This document shows positions 23,593-36,091 of a stretch of DNA of 64,000 nucleotides, piece after piece; the first letter of the stretch is position 1; each line of letters starts with the position of its first letter. Where the stretch lies: positions 1 through 64,000 of the forward strand of contig PVNU02000774.1 of assembly GCA_003013855.2 (NCBI GenBank), read 5' to 3'. The notes beneath the pieces were generated by a model that searched no databases, was not told the DNA's origin, and saw only the letters and a list, made by a program, of their open reading frames with translations. The translations under genes were made by a program, and so were the position numbers. This DNA comes from Liriodendron chinense (taxonomy: Eukaryota > Streptophyta > Magnoliopsida > Magnoliales > Magnoliaceae).

Positions 23593-26500
23593 TCTATCTA
23601 TATAACTACATATAAGGCTGTCTATGAATATGCCATTTTCTTAATACTTTTCATCAAGCCAAAGCATGGATATTCAATCATGCCCAACACGAAACATATA
23701 TAGAAAAGACAATGATGATCACCATACACCACCACTCCCCTCAAGACAACATGTTGGATACAAGATCTTGAGTGTTGCTTGTGTTGGTAGATCAAGCTTT
23801 TGTCATCTTTTGAATCTTCTCTTCAAATAGTAGGGTCATCCAAACTCAATAACCATTGAGCCACCAAAAGACCATTTACATACAAAATCTTCTCAAATAC
23901 ACATATTGACACTATACAACCGGTGAATGAACTACACCCACAGCAATTGAGGGGGAGACTAACTGACAAAAGCATATCAAGGCACACATGCAACACTTGA
24001 CAAAATATGAGTAAACTACACCTCTAATTGATAACCATGTCATGATAAAGAAAAAAAGACAAACGGAAAAGAACTCCATTGTTGTGGCAGAAAAACTATA
24101 AGATGGAGGTGATGGTGGTAGAGATGGCACTCAACAGCAAAGGAAACGGGTAAGAAGATGTTGCAGAAATCGAGCATGGCTTTAATACCATGTTAAGCAT
24201 AAGAGACTTTATGGTGGGAAACTGTGTTGTGTCCATCGAGAATGATAGCAATATATAGAAGATATGGGAGATCTATTAAAAATTCTATCAGATATACATA
24301 AATTTATCCACATGGTTGTCTATATGTGTATGTATCCCACACTAGATGTCGTTGGGACTCCCGCTACACATCACTGATGGGCCCAAACAGCGTGAATGTA
24401 TGATACTTATCAAGTATTCGAACATATGTGATTGATCTCCTCGAATAAAAACATCATGGTACATTATACCTTAACCGCCGACCATTCTTTTGCATGATGA
24501 GTATCAGATGGGCCACATGCTGAGGAAAAATAAGCCTCTGGGGACCTTGGTTCAACGTTGAATTTCTTGCAAAATGGGATCCAATGCATCGAAAAGCAGG
24601 ACGCTTCTAAAAGAGCATAGAATGTGATATTAGACCCAGCATCATCCGAGAGATAGACACTCAGCTTCTCCGGCAGGTAATCATAAGCCATTACCGATAG
24701 GACCGTGTTGATTACCAATGTTGGTGGCTCGATGGCAGGGTCCGCTGTACATACAAAGATATCCACACTGGGCAATTCGTTTTCATACCTGTTCGACAAA
24801 TAGAAGGAAAATACAAATGAAAAATGATCAAGATTAAGATGATTAAGTAGGCCACTTCTATCCGTGGTTTTATCTAACACATGGGATCACTCCAAATAAA
24901 TTATGGAAGAGAAATGATCAGGCACAGCCAGAACTACCATAATTTGCCGTCCACCCATGTGTAGGAAATCTGTGCAATGGAAATGGCAGGCCCCATCACC
25001 ATGATCATCTGACAGAAATATCAGGTGGGTCCCTAAAACAAGGTGGCAAAAACCTCTATGTTTTTAATGTTGAGTCAGACTGTTGATTGTGCATTTATTC
25101 CAATGGTGTGGCCAACCTGATGAGCGTACCAGACTAGGTTTTGACCCAGATGATCTTCAAGGTGGGGCCTACCATTTGCATGCACGGATTTTCTACATGG
25201 GAAATCTTGGCAGCAAGGGTGTAATTGGACAAGCTATCAATCTTGCAGCGTTGTCAATGAAATAAGGTTCTGTTTTCATGGAGTCCTTCAGATACTGTTT
25301 TCATGAAGGGCCTACCATTCCAGTCATTCATCAAGTGGGGCAACCATAACCATGTCCTAGCCCACAAATCAGGCATTTCTACACCTAAGCTGGTGGACAT
25401 ATGCCTAAAGAAGAAAAGAACAGAGTTGTAACCTCATACTGGAATACTCAATAGCACCAGTTTTAGGCAGAGCTTAAAACACTAGAGTTCGTGGAGCCCA
25501 CATCCACTCCATCTATCAAGTCCTATCTTTGAAGTTAGGTCCCTAAGGCCAAAAATCAGCTATACCAATAACTCAGGTGGGCCACACCACACAGAAAAAT
25601 GGGGATGGGTGCCAAACATAGGATTGTTTCTATGGCCGCCATTGTGCATATCATTCATCAAAGCCACCTGCTTCGACCTTTGACGTGGTTGGAAGATAAG
25701 TATGGTTTGCAGTCATCACCATTCTAACTTGAATGGGGAAGCAGATTGTGTACGAGAAAACTGTGTGGCCCACTGTAGATGTATGTCTTATCCACGCCGT
25801 CCATCTGTTTATCCAGATCATTTTAGGGCCGGGGCCAATATTGAGACATATCAAAAGCTCAACAGGACTACAACACAAGAAGCGGTGGGGATAATGATGT
25901 CCACCGTTAAAACCTTCCTAGGGCCCACAGTGAAATTTATTTGTCATGCAACCTGTTCATAAGGTCACAGATAAATAGATGAAGGGAAAACAAAAATAGC
26001 AGTTTCAATCAAAACTTCTGTGGCCCCCAAGAAGTTTTCAATGATAGGCGTTCAACTGACATTGCTTCCTGTGGTGTAGTCCACTTCAGCTTTGGATATG
26101 CTTCAATTTTGGGCTCATGCCTTAAAATGACTTGTTAAAACTGATGGATCGCTTGGATAATTCAAATAGATTATGGTGGGCTCCACAGAGTTTACTCATT
26201 GGCATGCAATTTACTTCCCTTGAATGGAGTCCAGAAGGTCAAAAAGCCACATCAGAAAATCCTAACCATTCAACCAGTGTCTTACAAGCGGACAAAAAAG
26301 TACAATATATATATATATAGAAATGCTCACACACAACTAGTTGTACATCCAACTAGTTGGCATGTGGGGGCACTATGGTGTTTGTATGATATTTTATCTC
26401 ACTATAAAAATCAGAACAATCCAACCATAAAAATGTGATGCTCCATGTGAATGTCGAGTTTATAGGTTTTGTTTCATTATTTCCTATGGTGTACCCCACC

Positions 26501-26654
26501 TAATATTTGGATCAACCTGATTTTTAAGTCATCTCATTTTCATGATGAGATAATCTTAATGGACGAGCAAGATATTATACAAACACCATGGTGAGCCCCA
26601 AACTCCAACTAGTTAGACATACAATTAGTTGCACATGACCATTACTCTCTCTCT

Positions 26655-26723
<69 letters not shown>

Positions 26724-27048
26724 CACCCAACTTACAACTTTCAATTGGTTAAAAAGAGCATATGACATCAAACCTCTTGAATAGGTTTGCCCAACCATAA
26801 GGCTAGTTAAAAAATTAGCCCCATCTTCTCATTGGGTGGACCAAAACATAGAAAATAATTTATTGCCATTGACAAAATAACAAATGACAAGTGCGGGCCA
26901 CTTGAAAAGTGGATGTGGCTGATTTTTGCTAAAGGTGCTCGTCATGATAGGGCAACCTAGACGGGTTGGATGTTGCACACAAGTCACAAGTTGGGAGTTA
27001 TTTGATGGGTAGACGGCAAGTTATAGTACAACCGGTTGGACTTGAGAG

Positions 27049-27123
<75 letters not shown>

Positions 27124-28002
27124 CCACATTTGTTCACAAGAGTCTTATGATCAGACAAAGTTATCTTATATCCATCTCAAATTGTCCACTAAATAGATGG
27201 TTAGGATCGTCTCATTGGCATAATTTCCGGTTATGATCCCTCCACAATGGACCACACAATTTGTACGGTATGGATCTTGGATAAATTTGCATATGTATAG
27301 TGCATAAGCTACTGTCGTTCTAGAAATGCTAGAGGTGAGCAAACCGGTGGCGACTCAGAGAATCTTACCGCCTTCCAAGAAAAGGGATGGAATTAAGCCC
27401 ACTCACAAATCTACACTCAGACACACCTTCCATCATGAAATGTACGGAAGAAATCTAATCCGTCAATCAGGTGATCTCATTGTTAGGATGATGGGACCCA
27501 ATAATCATACCAATCCAGTCATTTCACTAGTATCAAACGTGTAACTCGATTATTGTGAACCATTGGAAAGTTCAATCATGCCTTATCTCACACACCATGT
27601 TATCTAGCAATGATCATCTACGCCAAGAGATAAAACTGATAGACGGATCGGATTTCCCACACACATACGAAGTTAACACGTACTACCGATGGAAAAGGCT
27701 TCTTTTTAATCTAAAGGAGGAGAACAGGAAACTGACCTTTGTGAGAGCCGTTCCTTGAAGGTGGAGCGGTAGACAGGCTTCCAACGAACCGATTGTATAA
27801 GAATCCAATACAAACCAAACCAGATTTCCACTCCAAACATCCCAAACCAAGCCCACCTTCCTTCTTCTACTGGTATGTGAGTAGCTCTATACACCCATAC
27901 AAAGAAAACACCCACAAATATCGAAATTGCATACATCTTGTATGCAATCGTGCCCGTTGCTTCCTTGGTCTCAAATAAGGGGCCATGCCCATCTCTTCCC
28001 AT
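17903..28002 (-). CDS. CSLE: Cellulose synthase-like protein E (GT2 family), eight exons, altered exon 4/5 junction
   Basis: Exons on the minus strand are 27737-28002, 24470-24788, 22956-23096, about 22403-22502, 20727-20938, 20408-20632, 19426-19773 and 17903-18448, all with GT/AG borders. Exon 1 starts MGRDGHGPLFETKEATG and carries two N-terminal membrane helices. Exon 2 has VDIFVCTADPAIEPP and YLSDDAGS, the first catalytic Asp pair (usual form DDGG). Exon 5 has the DxD motif NVDCDMY. Exon 7 has SEDLITG (TED-like) and QHKRW (QxxRW). Exon 8 carries the C-terminal helices. Family members are Golgi or plasma-membrane polysaccharide synthases. The conserved KAGAMNAL segment expected at the end of exon 4 is missing, and exon 5 lacks one base after SSEI. 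With GT donors at 22402 or 22384 these changes offset each other and the frame stays open (about 718-724 residues, near the family's usual length). It may be transcribed yet enzymatically impaired. Confidence 0.85.
19373..19419. repeat. (GA)n microsatellite next to the exon 7 splice donor of CSLE
   Basis: A GA run on the plus strand, CT in the transcript. It starts five bases after the GT of intron 7 (donor at 19425-19424). Confidence 0.85.
20370..20403. repeat. (GA)n microsatellite next to the exon 6 splice donor of CSLE
   Basis: The CT run in the transcript begins directly after the GTC of intron 6 (donor at 20407-20406). Confidence 0.85.
23516..23589. repeat. (TA)n microsatellite in CSLE intron 2
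   Basis: A TA dinucleotide run of about 74 bases. Confidence 0.9.
25752..26200. mobile_element. Foldback repeat copy in CSLE intron 1
   Basis: The left arm (ccacgccgtccatctg, attttagggc, aaagctcaac, ggtggggat) and right arm (caagaagttttcaatg, gtccacttcagctttgg, ctgatggatcg) are inverse versions of each other around a centre at about 25930-26020 (gttcataaggtcacag). This is the same module as in 3042-3413 and 28542-29012. The exact ends are unclear. Confidence 0.65.
26318..26645. mobile_element. Short inverted-repeat element (ACTAGTTG ends) in CSLE intron 1
   Basis: The left end (ACACACAACTAGTTGTAC...CCAACTAGTTGG) is matched in reverse by the right end (CCAACTAGTTAGACATAC...AGTTGCACATGAC). 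Inner sequences 'caccatggtg' and its partner also pair. (TA)n runs lie close on both sides. It is a MITE-like unit without coding capacity. Confidence 0.6.
26658..26720. repeat. (TA)n microsatellite in CSLE intron 1
   Basis: A TA run of about 62 bases after a CT-rich stretch. Confidence 0.9.
27056..27120. repeat. (TA)n microsatellite in CSLE intron 1
   Basis: A TA run of about 64 bases. Confidence 0.9.
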
Positions 28003-28038
28003 CTCTCTCTCTCTCCCTCTCTCCCTCTCTCTCTCTGC
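28003..28038 (-). promoter_or_regulatory. Purine-rich (GA)n leader of the CSLE gene
   Basis: GAGAGA and GGGAGA repeats on the minus strand directly precede the chosen ATG at 28002. GA-rich 5' leaders are common in plant genes. The ATG was chosen because the conserved exon 1 text starts there; an upstream in-frame ATG at 28098 would add a low-complexity RERERER stretch. Confidence 0.45.
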
Positions 28039-28541
28039 TATGTGTCGTTGATGAGGTTTGCTCGAACCATCGACTGCAATAAAATATTGGTCGAACATAT
28101 CTACCCATCTATTGCAATTAGATACTTCAGGACTCTAGCCGTTGGATTTGGGTCCTTTCAAATGATCCAAACCGTTAATTTGATAGGGATTTCTTGGATG
28201 TGGGATCCTCCAAAATAACTCTCGAATTTAAAATTTAATTCCTTTGATTGTAGAAAGGTTATATTGACTGTTCAAGTTAAAAGTAAAATAACCAAACTAT
28301 CGAGGATGAAATATTCCAATTCAGAGCTTTCGTTTGTTAATTTTCTACCGTATAAAGTGAAAGCTATCATATAAACGGTTTGGATCATTGGAAGATGACC
28401 CATATTCAAATGCTAGAGTCCCAGCATATTGTATTCCAATACGTCGAGAGGCATTGGAGCAAACTGCTTTGCTCATTTCATTTGACCCGATTGTGGTAGG
28501 ACGCGGATTAGCTACTTAAAGGTTGAGTAGCAATCTGGCTA

Positions 28542-29012
28542 CTGAAGTGACGTCACCAACTTCTGTGAGCGCCACTGTGATGTATGTATTGTATCCACAC
28601 CGTCCATCCATTTGGAGAGATCATTTTAGGTTATTATCTAAAGAATGAGACAGATCCAAAGCTCAAGTGGACCCCACCAAAGGAAACAGTGGGGATTATT
28701 GACGCGACCGTTGAAACGTTCCTACGGCCCATCATGATGTTTATTTGAGATCCAACCTGTTCATAAGTTCACAAAGACATGGAAGAAGGGAAAATACAAA
28801 TATCAGCTTGATCGAAAACTTTTTATGACCCCAAGAAGTTTATAATGGTAGGAGATCAATCCCCACTGTTTTCTTTGGGGAGGTCCACTTAAGCTGTCGA
28901 TCTGCCTCGTTCTTTGGCTCATACCCTAAAATGATCTCTCCAAATGGATGGACAGTGTAGATACAATACATACATCATGGTGGGCCCATAGAAGTTGGTG
29001 ACGTCACTTCAG
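28542..29012. mobile_element. Foldback (MITE-like) element with TGACGTCA-containing inverted ends, upstream of CSLE
   Basis: The left end CTGAAGTGACGTCACC and right end GGTGACGTCACTTCAG are perfect inverse copies, extending to about 25 bp with AACTTCT/AGAAGTT. The interior is the same palindromic module as in 3042-3413, with long inverted arms (about 28575-28730 and 28840-28980) around a centre with 'gttcataagttcacaaag'. The termini, however, are unrelated to those of 3042-3413. I saw no clean target-site duplication. It lies about 540 bases upstream of the CSLE start codon. Confidence 0.85.
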
Positions 29013-29930
29013 ATCTCATACATGCATTTCCTATTCGCAATTGTTCATGCATGTGGACATGCACAAGCGTGTGGGATTAATAAACCTCCCGGCAGATGTA
29101 TCTGGAGCTCAGCTAAGCGCACACGCGTCCACACATGAACATTAGATCCGAGCCGTTCGTCAGATGGGTCGCATTGAATTTACGCTGTGGTGAGCCCCAA
29201 TTTACCAATGAAATGGACAGATGAGAAAAGCATTAAAGTTTTTTCTCGGCCGTCCACACTTTCAACATTGTAGAACCACACAGGGGAAAGGGATGGGATT
29301 AAATTTGGTGAGCCCACGGTATGAGCGGCTTGGATTTTCACACTTACAGATGGAAATGACGTAATTAAGCCGTTGAAGAAGAGTTACAAGGTGGCGCTCA
29401 AAACAAATGCACGCAAGTGCGTGCTGATCTGAACGGTTCATCCATCTCCAATGCGATTCATCTTTGACAGAGACTTCCCAATAAATCTCCATAAGTGGTA
29501 GATCCTAGCCATTCATTGGTCGACTTCCTTGTGGCCGTCTTTTTTAGGGTTCTGTGACATCACGCCATCCAAGTTGTGTCCCTTCATATCTACTGTTAGG
29601 ATATAACCCAAAATTTCCACTGATTAGATGGACGATCCTAACCCATCGAAAGGCTTGTTTAGAGGAAAATGTTTGGTGATCATGAGGACCGAAATTAGAC
29701 GGTTAAGAACCCTAATCCAGTGAGATCTTTGATCTATGATCCATAAGTAATTAGATTCAAGGTTCAGACGGTCCAGATTAGTTGCCATCTATGCCCGTTG
29801 ATGGATGGATAAGGTTGGTGAGATGTGGAAAACTAGTATTGTAATCCTGCTCAGGCGGCCAATACTACAACCTAGCTTCTACAAATGGATAGAATATCCC
29901 ACAACACGACACTAGGCGATCGACCTCTAA
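29013..29930. other. Intergenic DNA; its right part is homologous to the region upstream of the RLP gene
   Basis: No gene seen. About 29670-29850 shares 'gaaattagacggttaaga', 'ttcaaggttcagac' and 'gtattgtaatcct' with 10715-10890. Confidence 0.4.
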
Positions 29931-31049
29931 CTTATTAAAAACTCTGGCGGAGTATCATAGACGATGTGCAGTCACTTGAAGATTCTTATATGTTGCATAT
30001 ATATAACTCAAATTGGACCGTCAGTTTCATGAATCCTACTCTCTAATAAGTCATAAACCTAAAATAAGATTCGTTGAATGACCCTAACACTGATTAATGG
30101 ACTTCTGACCACTTGAATGTGAACTTTGCCCTTCTCTTGACCCCTTCTGAGTCTGTCGCCCTGCAGCACAACCCAACTGATCAGCTGCTTATAAGGGACG
30201 GGGATGGGCATGGGTTGGGATAATCAGATTCCGAGTCATACCAGCCCATTTGTGGTGCATGCATTGTTTCTCTTGATTAATTAAAGAAATTTCTAGGCAT
30301 GTGTGTGTGAAATAATCAACTCCTGTGGGAAAATTGTAAGTTATAGTGTTCCTATTCACATTGGGTGTTTGGACAACAATCAATGACTGTCTGCTAAGTA
30401 TATAACACATTCCATAGGCTACTGCAAGAAAATCGCAGAACACATTTCATAGGCTACCATGCACATATCGTACGGCTTAGATGATCCAATCCTTATTTAA
30501 TTTGGTTTTTCTCAATAACCAACTGTTTTCCATGCCTTTCATGGATGGTTAGTACTGCCTAAATCTTTGCCCAAATCTTTAGAATTATAAGCTATTCATG
30601 GTGGGCCTCATCACATAAATGGGGCAATTTGTATTTGGATAGCCCCCCAATTGCATAGTTAAGATAGGTCCATATTTGGACCTATCTTAGTATAAATAAT
30701 CTTTACGGTCCACATCAGACCCTAGTGATGTAGTACTTGATATGAAAATAGATTATTAATGAGCCCACTATAGCTTTGACGGTTCTTTTTTTCCCCAATT
30801 TTTTGGTACTTTTTTCTGATGTATATCGTGATTCTTCAGATTTTTTAAATGTTACCAATTAATTTTAATTCTCCTGTACAAATACATGTATACTTAGATT
30901 GCAGACCATTTATTTCTGATCATCCATTTGATAGCCACCAATTGCATAGTTAGGATAATCATTGCATTTCAATCTCATATGCAGACTTCACGCAATTTGA
31001 GAATGATGTGAGTTGCATAATTGTAATTTTGAAAATTAGTTGCTTTTAA
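29931..31049. repeat. Direct repeat copy 1 (about 1.1 kb) left of the Copia element
   Basis: Nearly collinear with 36095-37243; scattered substitutions and small indels, roughly 95% identical by eye. It ends exactly where the Copia LTR begins (TTTAA | TGTTAG). It contains no recognisable gene. Confidence 0.85.
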
Positions 31050-31524
31050 TGTTAGTAAGTGCGGAAGTGTGGGCCTCCAAGATCCGACGGTCTACACGAT
31101 GAGAACTTTCGCAAAGCTGAGGATTGTGGTGCGATCCAGCCATCCGCCTATTTGCTACAGGAACAAATGGGTCTGATCACCCTTCTAATCCTACGGTGAA
31201 AATAGTCCCCGGATCAGATCTATGGCTTAGATCTAAAAAATGGACCAGATAAACTCTAGAAGTTTATTTCTCTATTTTCTCTCTGTATCTCTCTTTTAGT
31301 ATTTCATCTGTGTTTGTATCGGAAGAGAGTTCTCCCTTTTATAACATACATACGAGAGATAAAAGGGATAAGACGGTGAGATGAGATAAGGTTTATCCGT
31401 ATCTCATCTAACTACCTCCGGAATTTGAAAATCAAATTTTCGGAAGGAAAAGGATGATAGTGGATGCGGGAACTTCCTATGGGTCCCAATCCACAAGTGG
31501 GCCCCTAAAGGTCCACAACCAACA
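31050..31524 (-). mobile_element. Copia LTR (3' LTR of a minus-strand element), 475 bp
   Basis: On the minus strand the unit starts TGTTGGTTGTGG at 31524 and ends TTACTAACA at 31050, so TGTTNG...CTAACA ends are present. Directly upstream on that strand lies a purine-rich tract, GAGTGGGAGA (31525-31534), in polypurine-tract position. Five bases outside the end read TTTAA (31045-31049). The other LTR is missing. Confidence 0.75.
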
Positions 31525-31864
31525 TCTCCCACTCAATCACATTGTGGGGTAGGCACATCATGAGAGATCATCTAGCTCATCATTTAACAATCAAAACCAA
31601 AGAATCACGATCAAAAGAATCAGAGGCGTGAGACCAGCTAGAACACCGTTATCTTCTCACGGGTGTTTGAGTACTAAGTGACCACCTAACTAGCACTCAA
31701 TAACCCAAGCTTTGTATTGACTGTCCTAGTCCGCATGACCACACCGGATAGAATTAACTCCCAATCTGGAGTACTTGGCCAACATATGCACTTATCCAAC
31801 TTTTCAAGTTTTTACTGAAAAACTTGGTTCTCCACAAACATTAATTTGAATTCCTTTTAAAGTA

Positions 31865-31918
<54 letters not shown>

Positions 31919-32812
31919 TTGAAAGAGAATTTCATTTGCAAAATTCTAAGAAAACTCGATACTGCCGGCGGATAAGTCTTCAAGTGCGTATTTATAGTTC
32001 TAGAAACTTGGTGTAGCTGTTACGGAATCTTCCCCATGCAGATGTGTGATTTAGAATCAATCAAGCAGCTTTCCTAGCATAACCGAGTCTGACCAATTAA
32101 GGGCCTTTCATCATCATATACTAAAGTAGCGACACTCAATCTCATCCTCCTGTACACAAGAGGAGGGTAGCTGAGGACACAAGGAGTCACCTACGAGACT
32201 AGTTACTCGCACGTTGCAATGATTAGATCGAATCAAAGCAATCTGTAGGTAATTGGTCCAAGCACGTGGCTACAATCCACGCCATAAAGTAGACAATACT
32301 AGGTATCTGTCGGGTCTACAATAAGCAAGTTGTCTCACATGAGGTATGACTCATCTCATAACCTCTCGACTTAGCTGATATTCAGGCCATAACATTCGCA
32401 TGAATAGCAATGGTGCGATTATGTTATTCGACTTTATCAGTCTCATCTTCAATCTTTTAGGATTGAAGGCGGATACAATTCATTCGCATCCCCATCCTTT
32501 ATTATTTTCAATAAATGGTGGTTCATACCTCAGTGTATGAACATCACCCCAAGTGTATCTTTCTTGTACATTTAGGGTTGGTCATCCCGTGCAAGTAGGT
32601 GACCGACCTGCCGATAAAAGTTGAAATCCTACTTGATCTCAAAGAAAATGCTGATGATCTACATACCTAGCTTAACAAGTGCTCAATAATGAATAAAATG
32701 AAATTTATTATTCATAACATATCAAAGATACATGATACAAGCATATCAATCAAGCTTTCATCAATCCCATCTGCTTGACGTGAACCTGAAATAGATCTCT
32801 AGCTATAGGTTT
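31525..32812 (-). mobile_element. 3' internal non-coding region of the Copia element
   Basis: The interval between the end of the RNase H coding region and the LTR. It has no long open frame, an (AC)n run at 31868-31916, and the polypurine tract next to the LTR. Confidence 0.6.
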
Positions 32813-35800
32813 CATCATGGATCAGTCATCATATCCTTGGTAGGAATGTAGCTGAGGATAACCTTCTTTTCTTTCACTTGATCACGAACGTAATGATACT
32901 TTATCTCAATGTGCTTGGATTTCTGGTGGTGTTTGGGGTCCTTTGCCAAGTCAATGGCCTAGATGTTGTCTATCCTTAACGATATAGGATCATGTATGCC
33001 TGGAACAACACCCAATCCTTGTAGGAATCTGCTAACCCATACACACTCCTGAACTGCGCTACAACATGCAATGTACTCAGCCTTCATAGATGAAAGTGTT
33101 GTGGATGTCTGTTTCTTACTCGACCAAGAGATAGCTCCCCCTCCGAGCAAGAAGACATATCCTGAAGTAGACTTTCCCTCATCGGTATCATTACCCCAAG
33201 CGGCATCAGAATATCCTTTAAGCTCGAGACTCGCGCCTCCATAACACAGCATCAGGTCATTGGTTCCTCTGAGATAGCGGAATATACGTTTCACGGCTTG
33301 CCAATGAGACTGTCCCGGGTTACTCTGGTAACGGCTAACTATGCCAACTACATAACTAATATCTCGTCTAGTGCAAAGCATAGCATACATTAAGCTACCT
33401 ACTGCGCTCGCATAAGGTACTAAGGACATTGCCGATTTCTCAGCTTCTGTTTGGGGACACGATTTTCTGTCTAACTTGATAGATTTATCCATAGGGGTTT
33501 CAACAGCTTTTGAATTTTCCATCATAAACCGCTCTAAGATCTTCTGTATGTAAGTGACTTGTGACAAGCCTAAGAATCTCCTAGAACGGTTCCTGATAAT
33601 TTTAACCCCTAGAACAAAGTTTGCTTCACTAAGATCTTTCATCTCAAAGTTCGAAAAAAATCAATCTTTAGACATCATCAACAGTTGCATGTCATTACCA
33701 GCTAATAGGATATCGTCTACATATAGAGATAGTATCAAAAAGGATCTTCCAGACCGTTTCACTTATACACAATGATCTTCTTCACTCATTGTGAACCCAA
33801 AAGTGGTGATGGCTAAGTGGAACCTCATGTACCACTGTCTTGAAGATTGCTTCAATCTATAAATAGATCGTAACAACTTGCAGACTTTCTTTGGATACTT
33901 TTGTCCACATAACCTATGGGTTGTTACATGTATATATCTTCATCCAAATCACTATTTAAGAAAGCGGTCTTTACATCCATCTGATATAATTCTAAATCTA
34001 AACTTGCGACAATGGACAAGATCATGCGGATTGAGGAGAATTTTGCAACAGATGAAAAAGTTTCCTCACAATCAACACCTTCTTTTTGTGTAAAACCTTT
34101 TGCAACTAATCTTGCTTTGTACTTGTCCACTGTACCATCTGCCTTTCTTTTGATCTTAAGTACCCACTTGTTATCAATTGTTTTGCGATTGGAAGGCAGA
34201 TCTACAAGTTCCCAGACTTTGTTCTTCTCCATGGAGGCAATCTCCTCGTCCATGGCAGTTACCCAATCAGTCGAATTCGGAGATAACAACGCATCCTGAT
34301 AAGAATCAGGTTCATCATCATCAACCGCAACACAAGAGAAAGATTGACCATCGATATCGAAATATCTTTTGAGAATCAAACCTCTTTCACTTCGACGTAA
34401 CTCAGGAGTCTGTTGAGATGTACTCCCACTATCCTGATGAACTATAGAAGTCTCTCCATTTTCAGAAGCAGAACTCCCACTCTCCTGAGATACATCGGGA
34501 ATTTTAAAAAGTTCTGTGGAAACCTTTTGTTTCTTTTGGCTAGGGTATCTGTCTTCGACAAAGGTGACGTCCCGAGATTCAATTTCGGTCCATCCTCCAT
34601 GATCCTCATAAACTAGAACGTATTCCTTTGAGTGTATTGGGTACCTAATGAATACACACTCAATAGTTTTACTATCAAGTTTACTTCTATGCTGAGCAGG
34701 CAATAAAACATATGCTAAAGATCTCCAAGGACGCAGGTCGGCTAGAGAAGGAATCCTCCCAGTCCACATCTCATATGGGGTCTTAGGAATGGATTTAGTT
34801 GGTACTCTGTTTAGGACGTAGATGGCTGTAAGAAGTGCGTCTCCCCAGAATGTGGTAGATAGATTGGCATACACCATCATCGACCTAACCATGTCCAATA
34901 GTGTCATGTTCCTTCTCTCTGCAACTCCATTTTGCTGTGGAGTATATGACATAGTGTACTGCCTGATGATGCCAACGTTTGCATTGTATGATTGAAACGT
35001 TTCAGATGTATACTCGCCACCTCTATCAGATCTAAGAATTTTAATCATTTTTCTCAAGCTGATTTTCTACTTCAGCTTTGAATTTGAGAAAACAATCAAA
35101 GGCCTCATATTTATGTGAGATGAGATACACATATTCATAGTACGAGTAATCGCCAATAAATGTGACGAAGTATTGGCATCTATTTCTAGCACGTACATTT
35201 AAGGGTCTACAGATATCCGTATGGATTATCTCTAGCAAACCTTTTGACCTAGTCGCTTTAGGGAATGGTTTCTTAGAAATCTTCCCGGACACACAATGTT
35301 CACAAAATGGCAAATCAACTTTGGATAATGAACCTAACAGACCAGATCTTGCTAGTCTTGTCATACGGTCATTTCCAATATGACCTAACCTCGCATGCCA
35401 TTTTAAATATCCAGATACTACATGTTCATTCAACGTAGCAGATAAAGCAAGAGGTGCATTATCCTTATCTACATCTAAAATAAATAAATCTGAAATCAAG
35501 TTTCCACATGCAAAGATGAGGTTATTGAATCTTAAAGAAACTCTTGTCCTGAAAAAACGAATGTCAAAACCATTAACTAACAACCTAAAAACAGAAATTA
35601 AATTTCGACGCATGCCCGGTGTATAAAGAGTATTATGGAAGGTTATCGTGTGCCCTACTCGCTTACGGAGATGATAAACACCAACCCCTAGCACGTCTTC
35701 AACAGCATTATTCCCCATGTACACCCTGTAGCTCCCTGTGGCTACAGGCTGAAATTCCTAGAGTCTTCGACGATCTCGTGTCACGTGCTTTGTTGCGCCT

Positions 35801-36090
35801 GAATCCAGAATCCACTCGTTAGATAAGATATCAACGGAATGATCTCAGAACAAATGCCTACAAACAAAGTGTGTAGTGACAGAGGAATTACCGTCTCTTT
35901 ATGAGCGCACTGACAGGCATAATGGCCAGCATTTCCCCAGACGAAACAGGTTATGTTCGTCTTTTTAGGTTTCCTCTTTCCTTTCCCCTTCTTGGGATTT
36001 GGAGGAGGCATTGCACTCTTCTGTTCCTGATTGTTCTTCTTCGCCTTCTTGCGAGCTTTGAACTTTTTCTTATTAGCTTTCCACTTGTGG
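32813..36090 (-). pseudogene. Copia polyprotein remnant: zinc knuckle, protease, integrase, reverse transcriptase, RNase H
   Basis: In minus-strand order the pieces are: a gag tail with a damaged zinc knuckle (CFVWGNAGHYACQC, where a Cys is now Trp) near 35950; protease WILDSGATKHVTRD near 35800; GAG_pre-integrase HARLGHIGNDRM and CEHC near 35370; integrase (SDRGGEYTSETF, TPQQNGVAERRN) at 35025-34900; RT start (WVTAMDEEIASMEKNKVWEL, ARLVAKGFTQKEGVD) near 34260-34060; YVDD with LYVDDILLAGND near 33720; and RNase H (YSDAAWGNDTDEGKSTSGY, LSSMKAEYIA) near 33200-33070. Frame changes or stops lie near 35750, 35050, 33920, 33655 and 32958. Gag upstream of the knuckle and the 5' LTR are gone; at about 36090 the element is cut and joined to unrelated DNA. 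Confidence 0.92.
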
Positions 36091-36091
36091 C